52,579 nucleotides of DNA from Chara braunii (GCA_003427395.1 BFEA01000223.1:1275490-1328068), one strand, 5' to 3'. Positions 31,917 through 44,015 are shown, counted from the stretch's first letter. Notes: generated from the sequence alone by a model not told the origin. Made by a program: numbers and translations.

Positions 31917-33565
31917 GTTTTGATTAGAGTGAATGCGGTCGGTATCTGTGGCAACTATGTATGACGCGTTTGTAGTTCTTGCTAGTCGGGGATAAACGTT
32001 ATTTATGGACTTGTTTCCCCACAAGTCGCACCGGTTTGGAACCTGTAGGACATCGATTGATTCTTTTCTGGGAATGCTATTGAGGGCCGCAGCCGACCTG
32101 GTTGTAGACTATTATTGTTGACCACTGTAGTGTTAATTTTGGAAAAGGGTAATAAAAGAAACAGCTTCGTGCTTCTCGTGCTCCCCATTTAAGGGACCTG
32201 GGTGAATAGTCAGTTTATTCTTCATCTGGAAGCAAACCTGTTGCTTGAGTAGAGTGCAAGTAGGCTTCTCGACTTGCAACTTGATGGTGGCATATTTTTC
32301 CTAAGCTCCGTTGAGCAATTTTGTATTTGGTTCTACTCCCTTCCTGAAGTTGCATGTTGATTGGGCTGCGTAGTTAAAGAAACCTTGCCAGGGTGCGGTT
32401 TCAACAAGTGTCACCTTGGCCTGTAGGATCCCTGTCCTCTTCTTTTTTTGTTTTGGTAAGGGGGATGCCCCTAACTTCTGATTCCATCAGGATTCGGTAC
32501 ACAACCTGTTTCTTAGTTGTTCGCATGAACTTCATCTACTAGTACGGGCCCTGTTGTCCAAGATTTAGGACGTGTGCAAGTGTAGCTTAGAACTATTTGA
32601 AATAAATAAATGAGAATGCACCTTCCTGGGCATCCTGATCCCTTGGCCGAAAACTTTGCAAATGGACCTTGAATCGAATACAGCGTGATGTCGTAGGCAC
32701 TCCTCTGGTTCATTCTGCCAGTTGCTCTGTCAGTTTGCCCAGATCAGGATCTGGATGACCCAGGGCTCTCTGGGTAGGAATATACTGACAAGAAGTGTTC
32801 AGAGTTCAGTGGCAAGCTCTTTGAGCACCCTCAATGAACTCCTGAGACTCTCCTGACAAATATCTTATGTTGCACGGAAGACTGTTATGGAAGCGCCACA
32901 TGTTGGAGAGAGTGAGGGGAGAGGCAAAGAGAAGGCACATGTGAAAGAGAGGGAGACAACAAGGGAGAGCAGGGGCGAGGCAGGGAGAGTGGGCGAGAAG
33001 TCTGGAGGGACTAGTCCTTCTCAGCACTGTTTGCTGTCCTTTTGTTTTTCAGCCTTTCCCCCCCCTTCAATCAGTGAATGTAAATGGTATGTAGGGCTGA
33101 ATACCATCCACTTTAGGTTCATTTTTGCCTCCGCTTCCTCTTTCTCGCATATTTGTCCCATCTCCAGTCTGGTCTCATCTGCTGTCTCTTTGTCCAGTTT
33201 CTGTAGTTGTGTTGAGGTCGAGTTTTCAACCCTATCCCTGTCTCGCTGCCTTTTTTTTTTTTTACTTCTCCATACGGTTGTATCTGTGGTACCCTCTGTC
33301 AGCACAACCACTGTACAAGATATAAAGTGTTTTGCACTTTCTGGGAAAGCGCTTCTTCGCCGATTGCTGTGTAACATTGCAACTACATTTTCATCTGTAT
33401 CTTTACTCTGCCGGCTCTAGCTTGTGTGCTGTTTCCTGCTCTGGGTGACCGTTGTAGGTCCTCAGAAGTTTTGGGCCAGCGGATTGCTTTGTAGACATAG
33501 AGGATGCCCGAGAAGACTCGTTGTGGCTTTTAGAACCAGTAATAGCTGGAAAGGATTGGCAAGTC
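31917..33565. other. No supported gene
   Basis: A plus-strand frame from an ATG at 32887 to 33420 encodes a charged N-terminus then Ser/Phe-rich sequence. The minus strand is also open over 33021-33377 with a Gln/Lys/Glu-rich product. Neither shows a known domain, and their overlap argues against both. Confidence 0.25.
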
Positions 33566-33569
33566 TCAT

Positions 33570-33614
33570 CATGCTTCCTTTAAAACATGCTTCCTTTGAA
33601 ACATGCTTCCTTCA
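33570..33614. repeat. Three-unit 16-bp tandem repeat
   Basis: CATGCTTCCTTTAAAA, CATGCTTCCTTTGAAA and CATGCTTCCTTCAGGA are adjacent. Confidence 0.85.
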
Positions 33615-33787
33615 GGAACCAGGTAATGGGGCCGAGCTGTCAAAGAGAACCGATCGCTGCAGGAAATCAGGAAGGGCCTCATCAATAAAGGGATTTTGTG
33701 GAAATGCCGACAGTGGGTTGCTGATGATGGCAGGTTACAGTTTGGTTGGCAGGAAGGTAATGAGAAATCTTTTGGTAAGCCTCAGCT

Positions 33788-34000
33788 CGTTTAAACCATC
33801 AGTACTTGGCCCAGCTAACGAAGCCGAGCCTTCATCGACCCTGCTCACCAAGTCTTACCGAAGTGCTGCGTCGCTTTTTTGTTTTCGTTTTGGCTGCGGC
33901 CTCCAGCCAATGTGGTCGGGTAGGCCGAAGCCCAAATGCCACGGCACGTTGACGGGGTAGCGCCGTGGCCGATAGCTGGGCCAAGAACTGGTGGTTTAAG
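33788..34000. mobile_element. Family 4 element, 213 bp
   Basis: Left arm TTTAAACCATCAGTACTTGG then CCCAGCT; right arm AGCTGGGCCAAGAACTGGTG then GTTTAAG. Arms match over about 27 bp with few mismatches. No coding capacity. Confidence 0.75.
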
Positions 34001-35235
34001 AGTATGTAGTGTCATTGTGTAAAGCAGAATTAAGCCTTAGAGCTGATGGACCGCTTTGGGTTGGGTGCGTGAACGGCTGCCCATGTGAGGCTGTAGGACA
34101 TATATGTCAAGCGATGATTAAACAAAAAAGTCAGTAAGAAAGCTTGCAGAAGGGCGAGGAAGCCAACAGTTGGAGAAATCCAGATTCTGTAGTCCTTTGT
34201 TTTGCGAGTCACCCAGTGCAGGTTCTGTCGGACTTGTTGTGTGGGCTTGTTTCCAGAGTGGCTACTGACATGCCTTTTAGTTGGGTGGAGGATGATTACT
34301 GTCACTGCTCCAAGTTTCACCATTCGAGAAATGCATGCCAGATTGTTTTCTCAAACACGGTGAATAATGAAATTCAGAAAAGAACAAATGTAGCTGTGCA
34401 TAGGCTGACTGGCCTGCGCTGTCTCCCTGTCGACCCGTAATGAATACTTCATTCAGGACGGGCGGATGGACACATGACTGGCAAAGAATTCAACAGACGG
34501 ACATATGGACGGAAGGATGGATGGACAGACAGACTGGACGGATGAACGGATGGATGCTCCTTCCCCGTGCATGGGGTTGCGATTTGCAGCAACAGGATGT
34601 TGTGACCGGGTGCGTAGCTAGGGATCTGCTGTGATTCGGGAACTAGGAAGGTGCGAAGCAGGTGGAAGGAACTAAACAATGCAAAAGAGTGAATGAACAA
34701 GTGGCATCTGCTGTCAATCACCTAATGGAGGTCTCACAAAGAAAATCTTTAAGGTTCTCAACATAGAGTGGAATATCGAGGGCAATGGAGAGCAAGGGAC
34801 ATTAGCATGAAAATTATGAACCTGAGTTGATGGAATGAAAGAGGTCATGAATGACAGGATGACCTTTCTTTGTATTTGTAGTACTTTGTACTGTATTTGG
34901 AATTGGAAATTCGCAGGGATACGGTGATCTGTATGTTTATCAACCATGGCTTCATATGGTATGAGGTTAATTTTCTCTTTTTTTGTTTTTCCTTTTAGTG
35001 GTATTATATATACTTCCGCCGTCCAGTTCCCACCTATTCTACATCTGTCAAGTCATTTCTTCATTTTTTCCCTTTGCCAGAAACTATTTTACTTGGGTCA
35101 TTTAGGTGTGGAATCATGTCCTTAGATTGGCACAGCGCCACGTGGTAATGATGAGAATTGGGACTGATGTCAGCGTAGCTTATTAGGTTCGGTGTGGGAG
35201 GGAGGTGCCTGTCTATCCTGTTGATCATAAGTTTT
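34001..35235. other. No supported gene; GGAN tract
   Basis: A degenerate GGAC/GGAT tetranucleotide tract lies at about 34475-34556. No recognised coding frame. Confidence 0.4.
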
Positions 35236-35425
35236 TTGAACCGCCAGTACAAGGCCCCAGCCTTGCAGTTAATGTTTTGTCACCTACTCCGTAAATTATG
35301 GGCTCCGGTCTACCAGACCACGATGGATGCTGGCGCTAGCCAAGAAAAAAAGAAGCCGCAGGCACCTCGGCGAAGCTTGGCACGCAGTGGAGCGCCTCCA
35401 AGCCTGAGTGTGCTGGTGGTTTAAG
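35236..35425. mobile_element. Family 4 element, ~190 bp
   Basis: Left end TTGAACCGCCAGTACAAGGC with CCCAGCC; right end TGCTGGTGGTTTAAG. The interior CACCTACTCCGTAAATTATG is related to the interior of the 27.1- and 43.4-kb copies. Confidence 0.65.
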
Positions 35426-37399
35426 AGAGCCCAGACGCCCCCTAAAGGTCATTCCAGTCCCCTGGTTTCTTTTATGGGCCTCCTTAAGCCACCAAGCGAC
35501 CATGGACCTATCAACGCTGCCATCAGTGCTCATGGCGGCTGTGGTCACGTTGGGCCTATTGGATGCACGGGGATTACCAAGGGGGGGCACAAAAGTTTGA
35601 GCCTCAGATTTGGCGTTTTTTAAAATTTTCATCTCGGCGGACAAAAGGTTCCCGAAATCTATGATGTGTGTGTAGGAACGGTTAAGCTGTGTCAGGGCAA
35701 AATATATATAAGACAACCTGGGGGAGGAAAAAAAGCTTTCTAAAAACTCTCGGTGCGAGCCAAATGCAAATGTGGTGTGTGGGAGAGTGTTGGCCTTAGA
35801 CACTGCTGTTATCCGGTTGGGGGTGGAGGACACTGAAAAAGGGAGGCGCAGCTACTCGCAAATTGCTCGGTCTTTGCATTGGCCAGACCCCGACCGGCGG
35901 CCCCACCCCATCCTTGAGCGCCACGGTTGGGGCGGGGGACAACATGCATCCCTTCTGATGGCTGGAGGGACAACAAAGGTATGTTCGCAGGGGTCCCCTG
36001 TATAAGCCTTAGGAGTAGTCGTAGGTAGGTAGTGACGGTGGATTGAAAGAATTTGAAAGGATTTGCAAGATGATGAAAGATTTGAGAGAAGAATATAGAG
36101 TAGTTTTTTAAATCAAAACAAGAAGAAAAAAGGGCCAAATGCGAATGCCTGGTCAGCTTGATGTGCAATCACACTCCGATTATTCACACTTGTCTTGCAT
36201 GCAAACAGCGATACAGCAACTGGCGACATGCGCCCTGACAGTACTTAAGATATCGTAACCAGATATGAGTTCTCTTCAACTGGCTATGGCGACTGGGCGC
36301 CCACACAACTCACCGTTCGCACTCTGGATCACCCTGGATGTCCCACACGCAACACTCGGTATCATACGCAACACACACACACGCTATGCTACAGCTATGG
36401 CAGCGCTAGCTGCCACTACCTATCGCTACTCTACACTTCTCTGCCCACTTCGTCTTCGGGCACACTGCAGACCTCCTCGCACAAGCTGCTAAGGCAGCGC
36501 TTCCGCATGGCATCCGCAGGAATGAACGAATGGCTGGACGCAGGCTCTTGATTTATACTTCTGCGCTGCGTTGGTCTGCCCTGTATCCCTGGCCCATGGT
36601 GCACACAGTCCCCCCCGTGGTACTTGCTGGACCGGACTGGTACTTTCTAGACTCTCCCATGACTGCATGGCGACTACCCTACGACGCAGTGCAGTTGCAC
36701 TGGGGTCCTACTATTTGCCCTTGCCACTTGTCCTCGTCTCCAACATGGGCTTGCTTTAGTCACACCACTTGCCCACTTGCCTGCACCACTTGACCACTTG
36801 CCAACCTTCTAGAAGGACTGCAGCTAGCCTTCTAATCTACAGGTCTACGGATCGAATCCTGGCTACCTATAGACCTACGACAGACCTACCTACCACTGGC
36901 GGTTCTACAGGTCGCAGGTTCAACTCTTCGAGTTGACGCAGGTATTGTACACAGGTAAGTTGGGGAACTAGGGATCGAGCCCTGGGATCTACCTCAGCTA
37001 CCACGAATTGGTGAATACCGTTTCAGATGTGACCCTATAGGCCCCATGACTCCAGATGGGAATGCTAGAGGAAGCGTAAAACAGGTTTGGCAAAGTATGA
37101 GCTGCCAATCTGGTGGTTGATAAGTAGAATGAAGGAACTGCTGGAGCATTGTGAGGTGCCCCGATACAATGATGATGATCATGCTTTCTATTTTGGTGAA
37201 GATGGTTCAGCCAACCGTTGGACAATAGCCGTGTGCAGGATTTGGCAAGTAGACTAGAGGTGTATTTTGCTTTTTTGACATGCTTTCTGGGACATGCACC
37301 TCTCCTGTGATGGGCGAGTTCAAGCTGAGAGGTAAGGGCTATGGTTTAGCACTTGCTTAAAACACCAGTGGGTGGCCCAGGGCTTCGTTAACCCCTTCT
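35426..37399. other. No supported gene
   Basis: From about 36840 to 36990 there are several GGATCGAATCC/GGTTCAACTC-like B-box look-alikes amid CTACAGGTCTAC repeats, without A boxes. A family 4 left end (GCTTAAAACACCAGTGGGTG) lies near 37348 without a clear partner. Confidence 0.3.
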
Positions 37400-37401
37400 G
37401 G

Positions 37402-39216
37402 CTAACATGGAGTGGTGGGAAGGCTTGGATTTCCCATGGAGAAAAGGCAGGCGTGGCTGACTTGGATTTCTTGGGCCCAGAAAACCAGCGCATATGAATG
37501 ATGCGGCTTGGAACCAGTGGTGGTTGATTGTCCCGTACCCAAGTCTTCTGTGAGGTCGTCGCTGGACCCAGATGGATTTTTGGAAGACGGCTTTCCATGC
37601 GCAGGCGCCGTAAACGATGACTGCCAGCAACGTTCCAAACGTTTTGGCCTTCGATGCCCTTTTTGCCAGAGGGTGCAGCCAACTACAGAGGATGTAGGTG
37701 GCCTTTGAGAAGCGACTTGGACTTTGTCGTGGCCTGGTGCGATTTTTAGTAGCTTGTCTGATAAACTGGTTTCTGAGGGGCAGTTTCTCTCCCTGGAGTT
37801 CAGATTCACTGGTTTTCTTGGCAGGGCAGAGTTTGGTGGCAACGCTCTTAGCAGTGCAGTAATAGTTTACGCCCTGTTGAGATCTTTACAAAGATAGTGG
37901 AGGCTACATGATTCTGCCCGCAAAGGATGTACAGAGTACTGCACCTGGTTCATGGGCCCGCACTGCTCCGTACCTAAATTGTGTAGCATTGTTTTGCCCA
38001 AGCCTGGACTCCCAGGCTGCTGCGTGTGTGGACGTAGTGGGGCTACAGGCATGGGCCTGGTATAGCACGAACTGCCCAGTGGTCCACATGTCCGCCAGGC
38101 CAATCCTGCGAAGGGCCAAGGTTTTGTGGTAGGTTGTCAGTCATCTGTGCAGCTTGTTTGGTGGCACGTCTCAGTTCTTGTTGGGAAGTAATGTCACCGA
38201 GGAGGGTGGCAGTGCAATGATCGGAGGGTGCTTGAGTGGGAAACATCACGCACGTTTCATTTATTTGTTTAGGGGCTGCACATTGCTTGACCTGAGGTTG
38301 CTCCAGCGTAGATAAATTATGATAGAGGAGCGTAAAATGCACAGTTGATTCAAAGCCTAGATCCTGTGTTCACTTCAGAGACAGTGGGGTAGAAAATGAC
38401 TCGTTGTCACCGACGTCTGTAAGATCTCTCATCATGTTGTCCTTATGACGAGGCCCTTTGTTCTCTAATTCCTCGGACAGGGTGTGGCGAAGGCAACCTT
38501 GGATTGCTGATGTGTTGATTCCTTTCTACATATAAAAGATCAGCCGAGTCTCTTGATGCATATCGGTGTCTATGTGGAGTTCTCCTATGTGGATGTCCCT
38601 TGTATGACCAGTGGTCTTCAGCTCCATTGTTCATGGCATGGTAGTACTCTGTTGCTGGGAAGTGCTTCATCAATACACTTGTACGGAAGATTGTTCGACA
38701 GCATAGTGAGACTGTTGTCCATGGTTCGTGTCTATATTTGTCTGGATTCATTGGAAAGCAAAGCATTCCTGAATGATTCATTTGTTGTGCATGTTGTTAC
38801 TGCGTAAGAATTTTGAAGTACTTATGTCATCAGTGTGATCGAGATACGCTCTCCTCTTGGATGGTCATGGGAATGGGGCTCTGAAAAAGTCTGCTTGTAG
38901 TTGGTTTCTGCCTTTTTCTTTGGTTTGTCTTTTTTGTAGGTGTCAGCATGTTCCTTCCTTTGGTGGTGTGCAGGGGAGCTGCTTGTGTGGTCTTCGAGGC
39001 CATCACCAACTCTCCCCAGTGTATATTGCTTAAGGCTATCATCAGTTGCTTCCCTGTGTGTTTGATTGGTGTGAATGCCTGATTCAAAGCTTTGTGCATG
39101 GCATTCAGACTGTCAGTGAGCTCTCCGCAGTGTATATTACTTAAGGCTATTACCAATTGCTCCTCTTTGTTTTTTGATTGGTATGTGGGGCTGTTTCCAA
39201 GCTTTGTGCATGGCAT
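37402..39216 (-). pseudogene. Possible decayed element ORF
   Basis: The minus strand has successive open stretches, four of them in one frame (39216-38830, 38781-38443, 38103-37867, 37842-37402) and one shifted (38342-38043), separated by stops. The N-terminal part has an internal 37-residue duplication (ALSNIHCGEL and ALSNIHWGEL) and then a Lys/Thr/Pro-rich stretch. That resembles the ORF1 or gag-like region of a retroelement in general character only; no domain is recognised. Chance frames are the alternative. Confidence 0.25.
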
Positions 39217-39230
39217 TCAGCCTGTCAGTG
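38999..39230. repeat. 111-bp tandem duplication
   Basis: CAGTGTATATT at 39017 and 39128, and TTTGTGCATGGCATTCAG at 39091 and 39203, mark two units of about 111 bp. That is a multiple of three, so the minus-strand frame is kept. Confidence 0.85.
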
Positions 39231-40269
39231 TTAATGCTATTGTGTTCAGCAACCGCCCACTTCATCCGCGCTGCATGGTCGACTGGGCTTGCTCATCTAT
39301 ATACGTTTAAGGGTGCTAAGGCGCAGTGGATGACTGCACAGTGCTAGTCCTGGTTACAGCGCGTCTCTCTTGGCACCTGTTTTTCGTTACAGGTGGATAT
39401 TGAGTGCATCTGAAGAGGGACTGGACAGTACGGACTCTAATTTAGTAAGTTTCTTTGGTTTCATTATCTGCACGGTGGGGTCTAAAACTTTAAATGTATA
39501 GAAATGGAGTTGTGTGGATTGATTTTTTTAAGCTCAACTTTTGTGGCAAGAATCCGATGTTGTACATTTGACGTACGACGTTATCTGAGTTTGTTGTGAC
39601 TGCATGAACTTGAAAGCCGTTCAGATTCAGCCACAACAAGTTACAGGCTATCTATTTGGTTATCTTTTTTCTGTCATTCTTGGAGTGGTGATGCATTCAT
39701 TCATTTTAACTGGGGAGCTTTGGATTTTGTCTTGACAGCGGGATATGTTTTGCCATGTGGCTTTACATAACAATGCAGTTTATATATATCTTTATATAAT
39801 GATTTAGATATGCCGATTTCTCAACGTCAGCATGTTGGTCGATACGCCTCACTGTCAATGCCTAATGTTAGTGCTTACATTATATGTCAATAATCTTCTC
39901 CCTGTCAATGGCTGGTTTCTTTTGTTCTTTTCTCCTTTCCTTGGTGGAGTGCTGGAGTTCCGCAGTGCCCATCCACTCTCCGTTTAAGCCTTCGTCTTGC
40001 ATCCGCTAACCTCAGTGTGCTTACAGAAAGGTGACAGTGCAGAAAAATGATTACGCTCGTAAGAGGTGGAAAGTGTTCGTTGAGGGGATTAGAAAACATT
40101 GTTTTTCGTATGTCTCTGGTCAGTCATCTCCTCCATTTTGGAGGATGGTATTGGATGTTGAGCGCTGTGGTCAGTAGTGAGCTGACATGCAATTTGTTGC
40201 AGCACAAACTTGGTTGCAACAGAAACAGAAAGACTGGAAAGAATGGAACCTAGGAAAGGGGTGGAGTTG
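39231..40269. other. No supported feature
   Basis: AT-rich sequence without recognised gene or repeat. Confidence 0.35.
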
Positions 40270-40470
40270 GGGCCTAGCTCAGTTGGTACACCCCTGAACT
40301 GTTGAAATACGGACCTGAGATCAAGCTCCACTGGACTCAGATGACTAAAATTATGATAATTTCGAATTACCTAGGGGTTCGGTGAGTTCGGTAATGATAT
40401 CTCAAGGCTGTTGTCCTTCTTTAAAAAAAAAACAAGGAAAAAGGAAGGGAAAAAATAACACTGCCATCAC
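40270..40470 (+). mobile_element. tRNA-derived SINE, copy 1
   Basis: GGCCTAGCTCAGTTGGTACA fits the RNA polymerase III A box. After CCTGAACTGTTGAAATAC comes a decayed B box (GAGATCAAGCTCC), then a body shared with 52130-52310 (CAGATGA, AATTACCTAGGG, TATCTCAAGG) and an A-rich tail from about 40422. No coding capacity. Such elements rely on a LINE partner. Confidence 0.75.
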
Positions 40471-40485
40471 GCGCTATATATGTGT

Positions 40486-40566
40486 TTTACATTGTTTTCC
40501 GGTGTGTTTAGTGGAGCAATGGTAGGTTACATTGTTTTCCGGTGTGTTTAGTGGAGCAATGGTAGG
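40486..40566. repeat. 40-bp tandem duplication
   Basis: TTACATTGTTTTCCGGTGTG then TTTAGTGGAGCAATGGTAGG occurs twice in direct succession without mismatch. Confidence 0.95.
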
Positions 40567-40831
40567 CGCTGGTGCTACGGAGTGGCTACGGGCAGCAGCT
40601 ACTCGTCCAGCCAATGTTTCGTTGGCACGGTCCAGGCAGTGTGACGCTGTTGTCTAGGACTACCTGCCAAGGGTCCAAATCTTCGTAGTAACCTGCTGGC
40701 AGCTGGTTAAAGCACTGTTAGACCTGCAAGCTTCTAGCACAGTAGGGCGGACATTTGCCAGCCAGGTGCATTGTACTCAGTGCTGCTATTTGCAGGGGCA
40801 CAGTTGCCTCTTTGTTAACCTTTTCAGCAGG

Positions 40832-41334
40832 GTTGCATACCTGCCGACCCCGACCGCCTACCGTATTGCAGCCGAACAGTAGAGGGCCGACCGGTTGGTG
40901 GTCTACCGACCAGTCAGAAAATAACCATCCACATATTTTTTTCAAATCTTTGTTGGGGGCCGTACTGAGGTTGCTGAGTACACCCAAATCCGCTGAGAAA
41001 CTTTTGCGGATGGGTGGGGAAGTTGGGTGGTATAGCGGGGTTTTAGGGGGGGTATAGGCGGGGTGTAGGGGGGTATAGGGGGGGTATAGGGGTGGTATAG
41101 GGGTATAGGGGTGGTAGAGGGGGTATTTGGGGGGGTAATGAGGGTGTTGGGGGCAGTTTGGGGGGTGTATGGGGCCGATATGGGAGTGTTATTAGGGGTT
41201 CTGGAACCAAAAAAAAAAAAAAGTTATATTTTTTATTTTGTTTTTGCGGGGTGCTGACCACTGGACTGGTAGGTGCCGACCGGTCGGCGGGTCGGCAGCC
41301 GACCAGTCAAGGGCTGCCAACCGTCGGTGTATGG
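40832..41334. mobile_element. Possible element with GCCGACC-rich ends
   Basis: The left side is rich in GCCGACC, GACCGGTTGG and CTACCGACCAGTC. The right side carries TGCCGACCGGTCGGCGGGTC and GCCGACCAGTCAAGG, then CCGTCGGTGTATGG. The outermost ends pair only loosely. Between them is the G-rich tract. Confidence 0.35.
41008..41200. repeat. G-rich GGGGTATA tract
   Basis: More than a dozen runs of three to seven G, separated by TATA, TGTA or TGG. The plus strand has many possible G-quadruplex combinations. Confidence 0.85.
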
Positions 41335-42029
41335 AACATTGGAATTAAATCCTTTATCAGTATGCGCTTGGGACTGCAATGTCCAGAAGAGGCACTGTTT
41401 CAGTCTGTAACGAAATCCATTTTTCAGGCAGGTGCTGGTGCTCGGTGCGGGTACTCAGTGCTGAACCTGGTGGTACTTGGTGCTGGTAATCGGTGTTGCT
41501 TTTGCACAGGGGTCACATTTGTATCCTGAACGGCTTCTGGCGAGCATGTAAAACGTGATTAGAGGTGGGAGTTGAATCTCCGAATGTTAGTGATTGAGTG
41601 ATAGAGTTACCCAAAGGGATCTGAGTGCTCACGATTCCTCGCCCTCGAACCTTCCAATTAGAGGTGGGATTTGAATGTCCGTGATTGAGTGACAGAGTCT
41701 ATGGATACGCCAATTATGCTCTTAATATCTCTGTGGATCTCAGCTAATGAATGGTTGACAATCGTCAGCTTGGCTCTGTGATAATTATCTTGGTAATGGA
41801 GTACTGAGCTGGCTTTGGGTTTGTTGAGTGCTCGTGCTTATGGTTGGAGAACTAGGAGACGGCTTTTGACAGGGTTGCCAGTTCTTATCTTGGTTTGAGC
41901 AACGACCATCCCCACTGTGAGGTACGCTTTAGACTTTGTGCAGCGGCAGGAATAGAATGTATTTTCAGACTCTACTTTGGACGTTCATCCTCTGCTAAAC
42001 TTTTTCCCGGTTCCTTTAGTGCTTATAGA
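41335..42029. repeat. ~98-bp two-unit repeat; no gene
   Basis: TTAGAGGTGGGAGTTGAATC and GTGATTGAGTGATAGAGT occur near 41560, with a variant near 41658. The reverse strand has a B-box-like GAGATTCAACTCCC, so a SINE scrap is possible. Confidence 0.4.
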
Positions 42030-42165
42030 TAGATAGGATAGATAGGGTTCAGCCTCCTGATGAGTAGGTGATACTCCAACGAAATAGTTTGTCACAGCCC
42101 CTCGTTTGTTGTCCTCTTCTCCCTCCCTCTCTGCCTACGGTTTACTGGGCAGCTCTGTTTGACTA
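42030..42165 (+). mobile_element. Retroelement-like tail, copy 1
   Basis: GGGTTCAGCCTCCTGATGAG, then a short hairpin and CGAAATAGTTTGTCACAGCC, then CTCTGCCTACGGTTTACTGG and GCAGCTCTGTTTG match 50695-50830 in inverted orientation. In known non-LTR and Penelope-like elements a similar CCTGATGAG...CGAAAC segment sits near the 3' end; assignment here is by analogy. Confidence 0.45.
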
Positions 42166-43090
42166 TACATTCTTGACAAAATAGCTCCACATTTGTTCTT
42201 TGTGAACTTGAAGGGTAGGCAGGACTTTGAAGACCCTCCCTCCATTTCTGTAGGAGGTGTGATAGTGTAAAGAAGATGCAACTGTACGATCTGGTCAGGG
42301 AGGTCCGTTAGAACAGTCTTTTTGCTATAGGCTTGGGAAAACGTGCACAGGAACATGAAAGCATCTGACCCATGATAAGCAGAAGAAGACTTGAGAGAGA
42401 GACCATCCACTGGTTTGGACGACATGACCTCCGTACTCTTTTTGGGTAGAGTCTGGATGGACGGTGGCCAAAAGGAAGATATACGCCTCAACAGTGTACC
42501 AAGGATTTTGAGGACGTTTCAATTTTCTATGTTGCTTTTCTATGTCCTGTTTTGCGTGACCGTTCGCTGCTCTCGTGCTACCTCTTTGGAGCCAAACAGT
42601 TTCGGTTTTGCCAATCAGAGTGTCTGCTGCAAGATACCAAGTCTAAACGCAGATTGGGGGCTCTCCTGGTCGTAGATCCTAGATTGGGGTGTGTTCGTAG
42701 TGTGTTAGCCCCAAACCCGTGAACGGCGGTGAGGGAGGCATTCGCCACCTCATCTGGACGTTTCGGTATCAAATAGGGAGGATGATGCCGACCTCTTGAT
42801 TGGAGAAGGGTTTATAAATCACCATACCTTCAGTGAGGACCTCCCTTGCCTTGTCGAATAGGTTTCTGGCGGTTTGACTGTGGAAGGTCGGACAAGGTGG
42901 AGGGGTTAATTTTGACTGTTTAGCATGCCTGCACTGTAACAAGTCGCCATTTGGATGCCTTGGACAGTTCTCCCTGTTTGGTATGTTGAGTATGTGTGGC
43001 CCTCTCACTGTTTTTCCATGGCATTTCCTTGTTTCTTTGTGATTTTTGTTCTTTTATGTCCGAGGTAGATAGGCACAACCCCGGGCATCC
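42166..43090 (-). pseudogene. Possible decayed ORF remnants
   Basis: Minus-strand frames at 42769-43008, 42578-42772 and 42135-42491 lie in three different frames. Their composition is balanced (for example FDKAREVLTEGMVIYKPF), but no domain is recognised. If real, they are a frameshifted remnant of a mobile-element gene. Confidence 0.18.
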
Positions 43091-43118
43091 AAAAAAAAAA
43101 AAAAAAAAAAAAAAAAAA
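43091..43118. repeat. A28 homopolymer
   Basis: 28 A residues between CCCGGGCATCC and CCGCGGGCAAG. Confidence 0.95.
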
Positions 43119-43370
43119 CCGCGGGCAAGTGTTGTGCGGACAGAACTGGACTCTCGGTGTCTGTATCACTGTAGCCGCCCTGTCTGTGTGTTCCTAGCAT
43201 GTGGACGCCATGTTGCTTGTGACGGGTGTTTTGGGAGTGCCATCCAGTGTAGTGTGTACGCTGTCAGGTTTGGATGCCCTGCTTCGACAGCCCTCACCTG
43301 AATCATTGAAGTCCTGTTTGTGGTTGAGGACCCATTCGTTCTGAGGGACCTGACCCCTCAGCGGCTGCTG

Positions 43371-43520
43371 CTTGTTAAACTGCCAGTACAGGGGCCCAGC
43401 CCTGCTGGAAAGAATACTCGTCGCCTATCCAGAAAAGTTGGCGCTAGAAATCAGCGTTGCTTTTCAGTCTCTGACACGGCCCCGTGGCCGATGCGAGGCA
43501 TGTACTGGTGGTTTAACAAG
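43371..43520. mobile_element. Family 4 element, 150 bp, intact ends
   Basis: The left end CTTGTTAAACTGCCAGTACA and the right end TGTACTGGTGGTTTAACAAG are inverse copies with few mismatches, and the outer 10 bp match exactly. It is the cleanest copy of the family. The outer CTTGTT/AACAAG could include a target duplication. Confidence 0.8.
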
Positions 43521-43637
43521 TCTGTTGTGCTGGTGAGTGCTGAGTCTTTTCTCTCCGCTCTGACTCCCTCTGCAGAACTGCGGAAACGGAAGCATAGTTA
43601 TCCTGTGTTCAACTACACAACGTGGTAAACGAGAGAG

Positions 43638-43659
43638 ACAGAGAGAGAGAGAGAGACAG

Positions 43660-43747
<88 letters not shown>
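43638..43747. repeat. (GA)n microsatellite
   Basis: More than 45 GA units with a few interruptions at its left side. Confidence 0.98.
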
Positions 43748-43749
<2 letters not shown>

Positions 43750-43839
43750 AAATCGGTCTGAGCAGGGAAGTCATTTGAGGTGCCAGCAAGCAGGAAGGTG
43801 GAGTTTAAGAGGCCAGCGACTGGGATGGGTGAGAAATTC

Positions 43840-44015
43840 CTTGAACCAACAGTACATCCCAGTGGGCCAAAGTTTGATGAAATGCCAGCGCAGCGCTTTT
43901 TCTTTTCTTTTCTAGCATGCGCCGCCAGCCATTTTGGGGCCCAACCTTCAAACTTCTCAGAATGAGCCGATTTAGATTCTCAAGGTTCCTTGGGCCATGT
44001 ACTGGTGTGTTTAAG
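43840..44015. mobile_element. Family 4 element, 176 bp
   Basis: CTTGAACCAACAGTACATCC at the left is mirrored by CCATGTACTGGTGTGTTTAAG at the right. The interior has GGGCCAAAG and its inverse. Confidence 0.65.

Noticed and set aside
33424-33960. 178-codon plus-strand protein
   Set aside because: No domain, and its C-terminal third lies within a family 4 element.
40089-40331. Minus-strand protein similar to one at 52020-52202
   Set aside because: The two predicted peptides are alike (SVFQQFRGVP / SVFQQFRDVP) only because both read through copies of the same SINE in antisense.
42050-42110. Hammerhead ribozyme
   Set aside because: The CTGATGA, stem II and GAAA order is tempting and a short stem III can be drawn, but the sequences that should form stem I do not pair in either copy, and copy 2 reads CTGAAGA.
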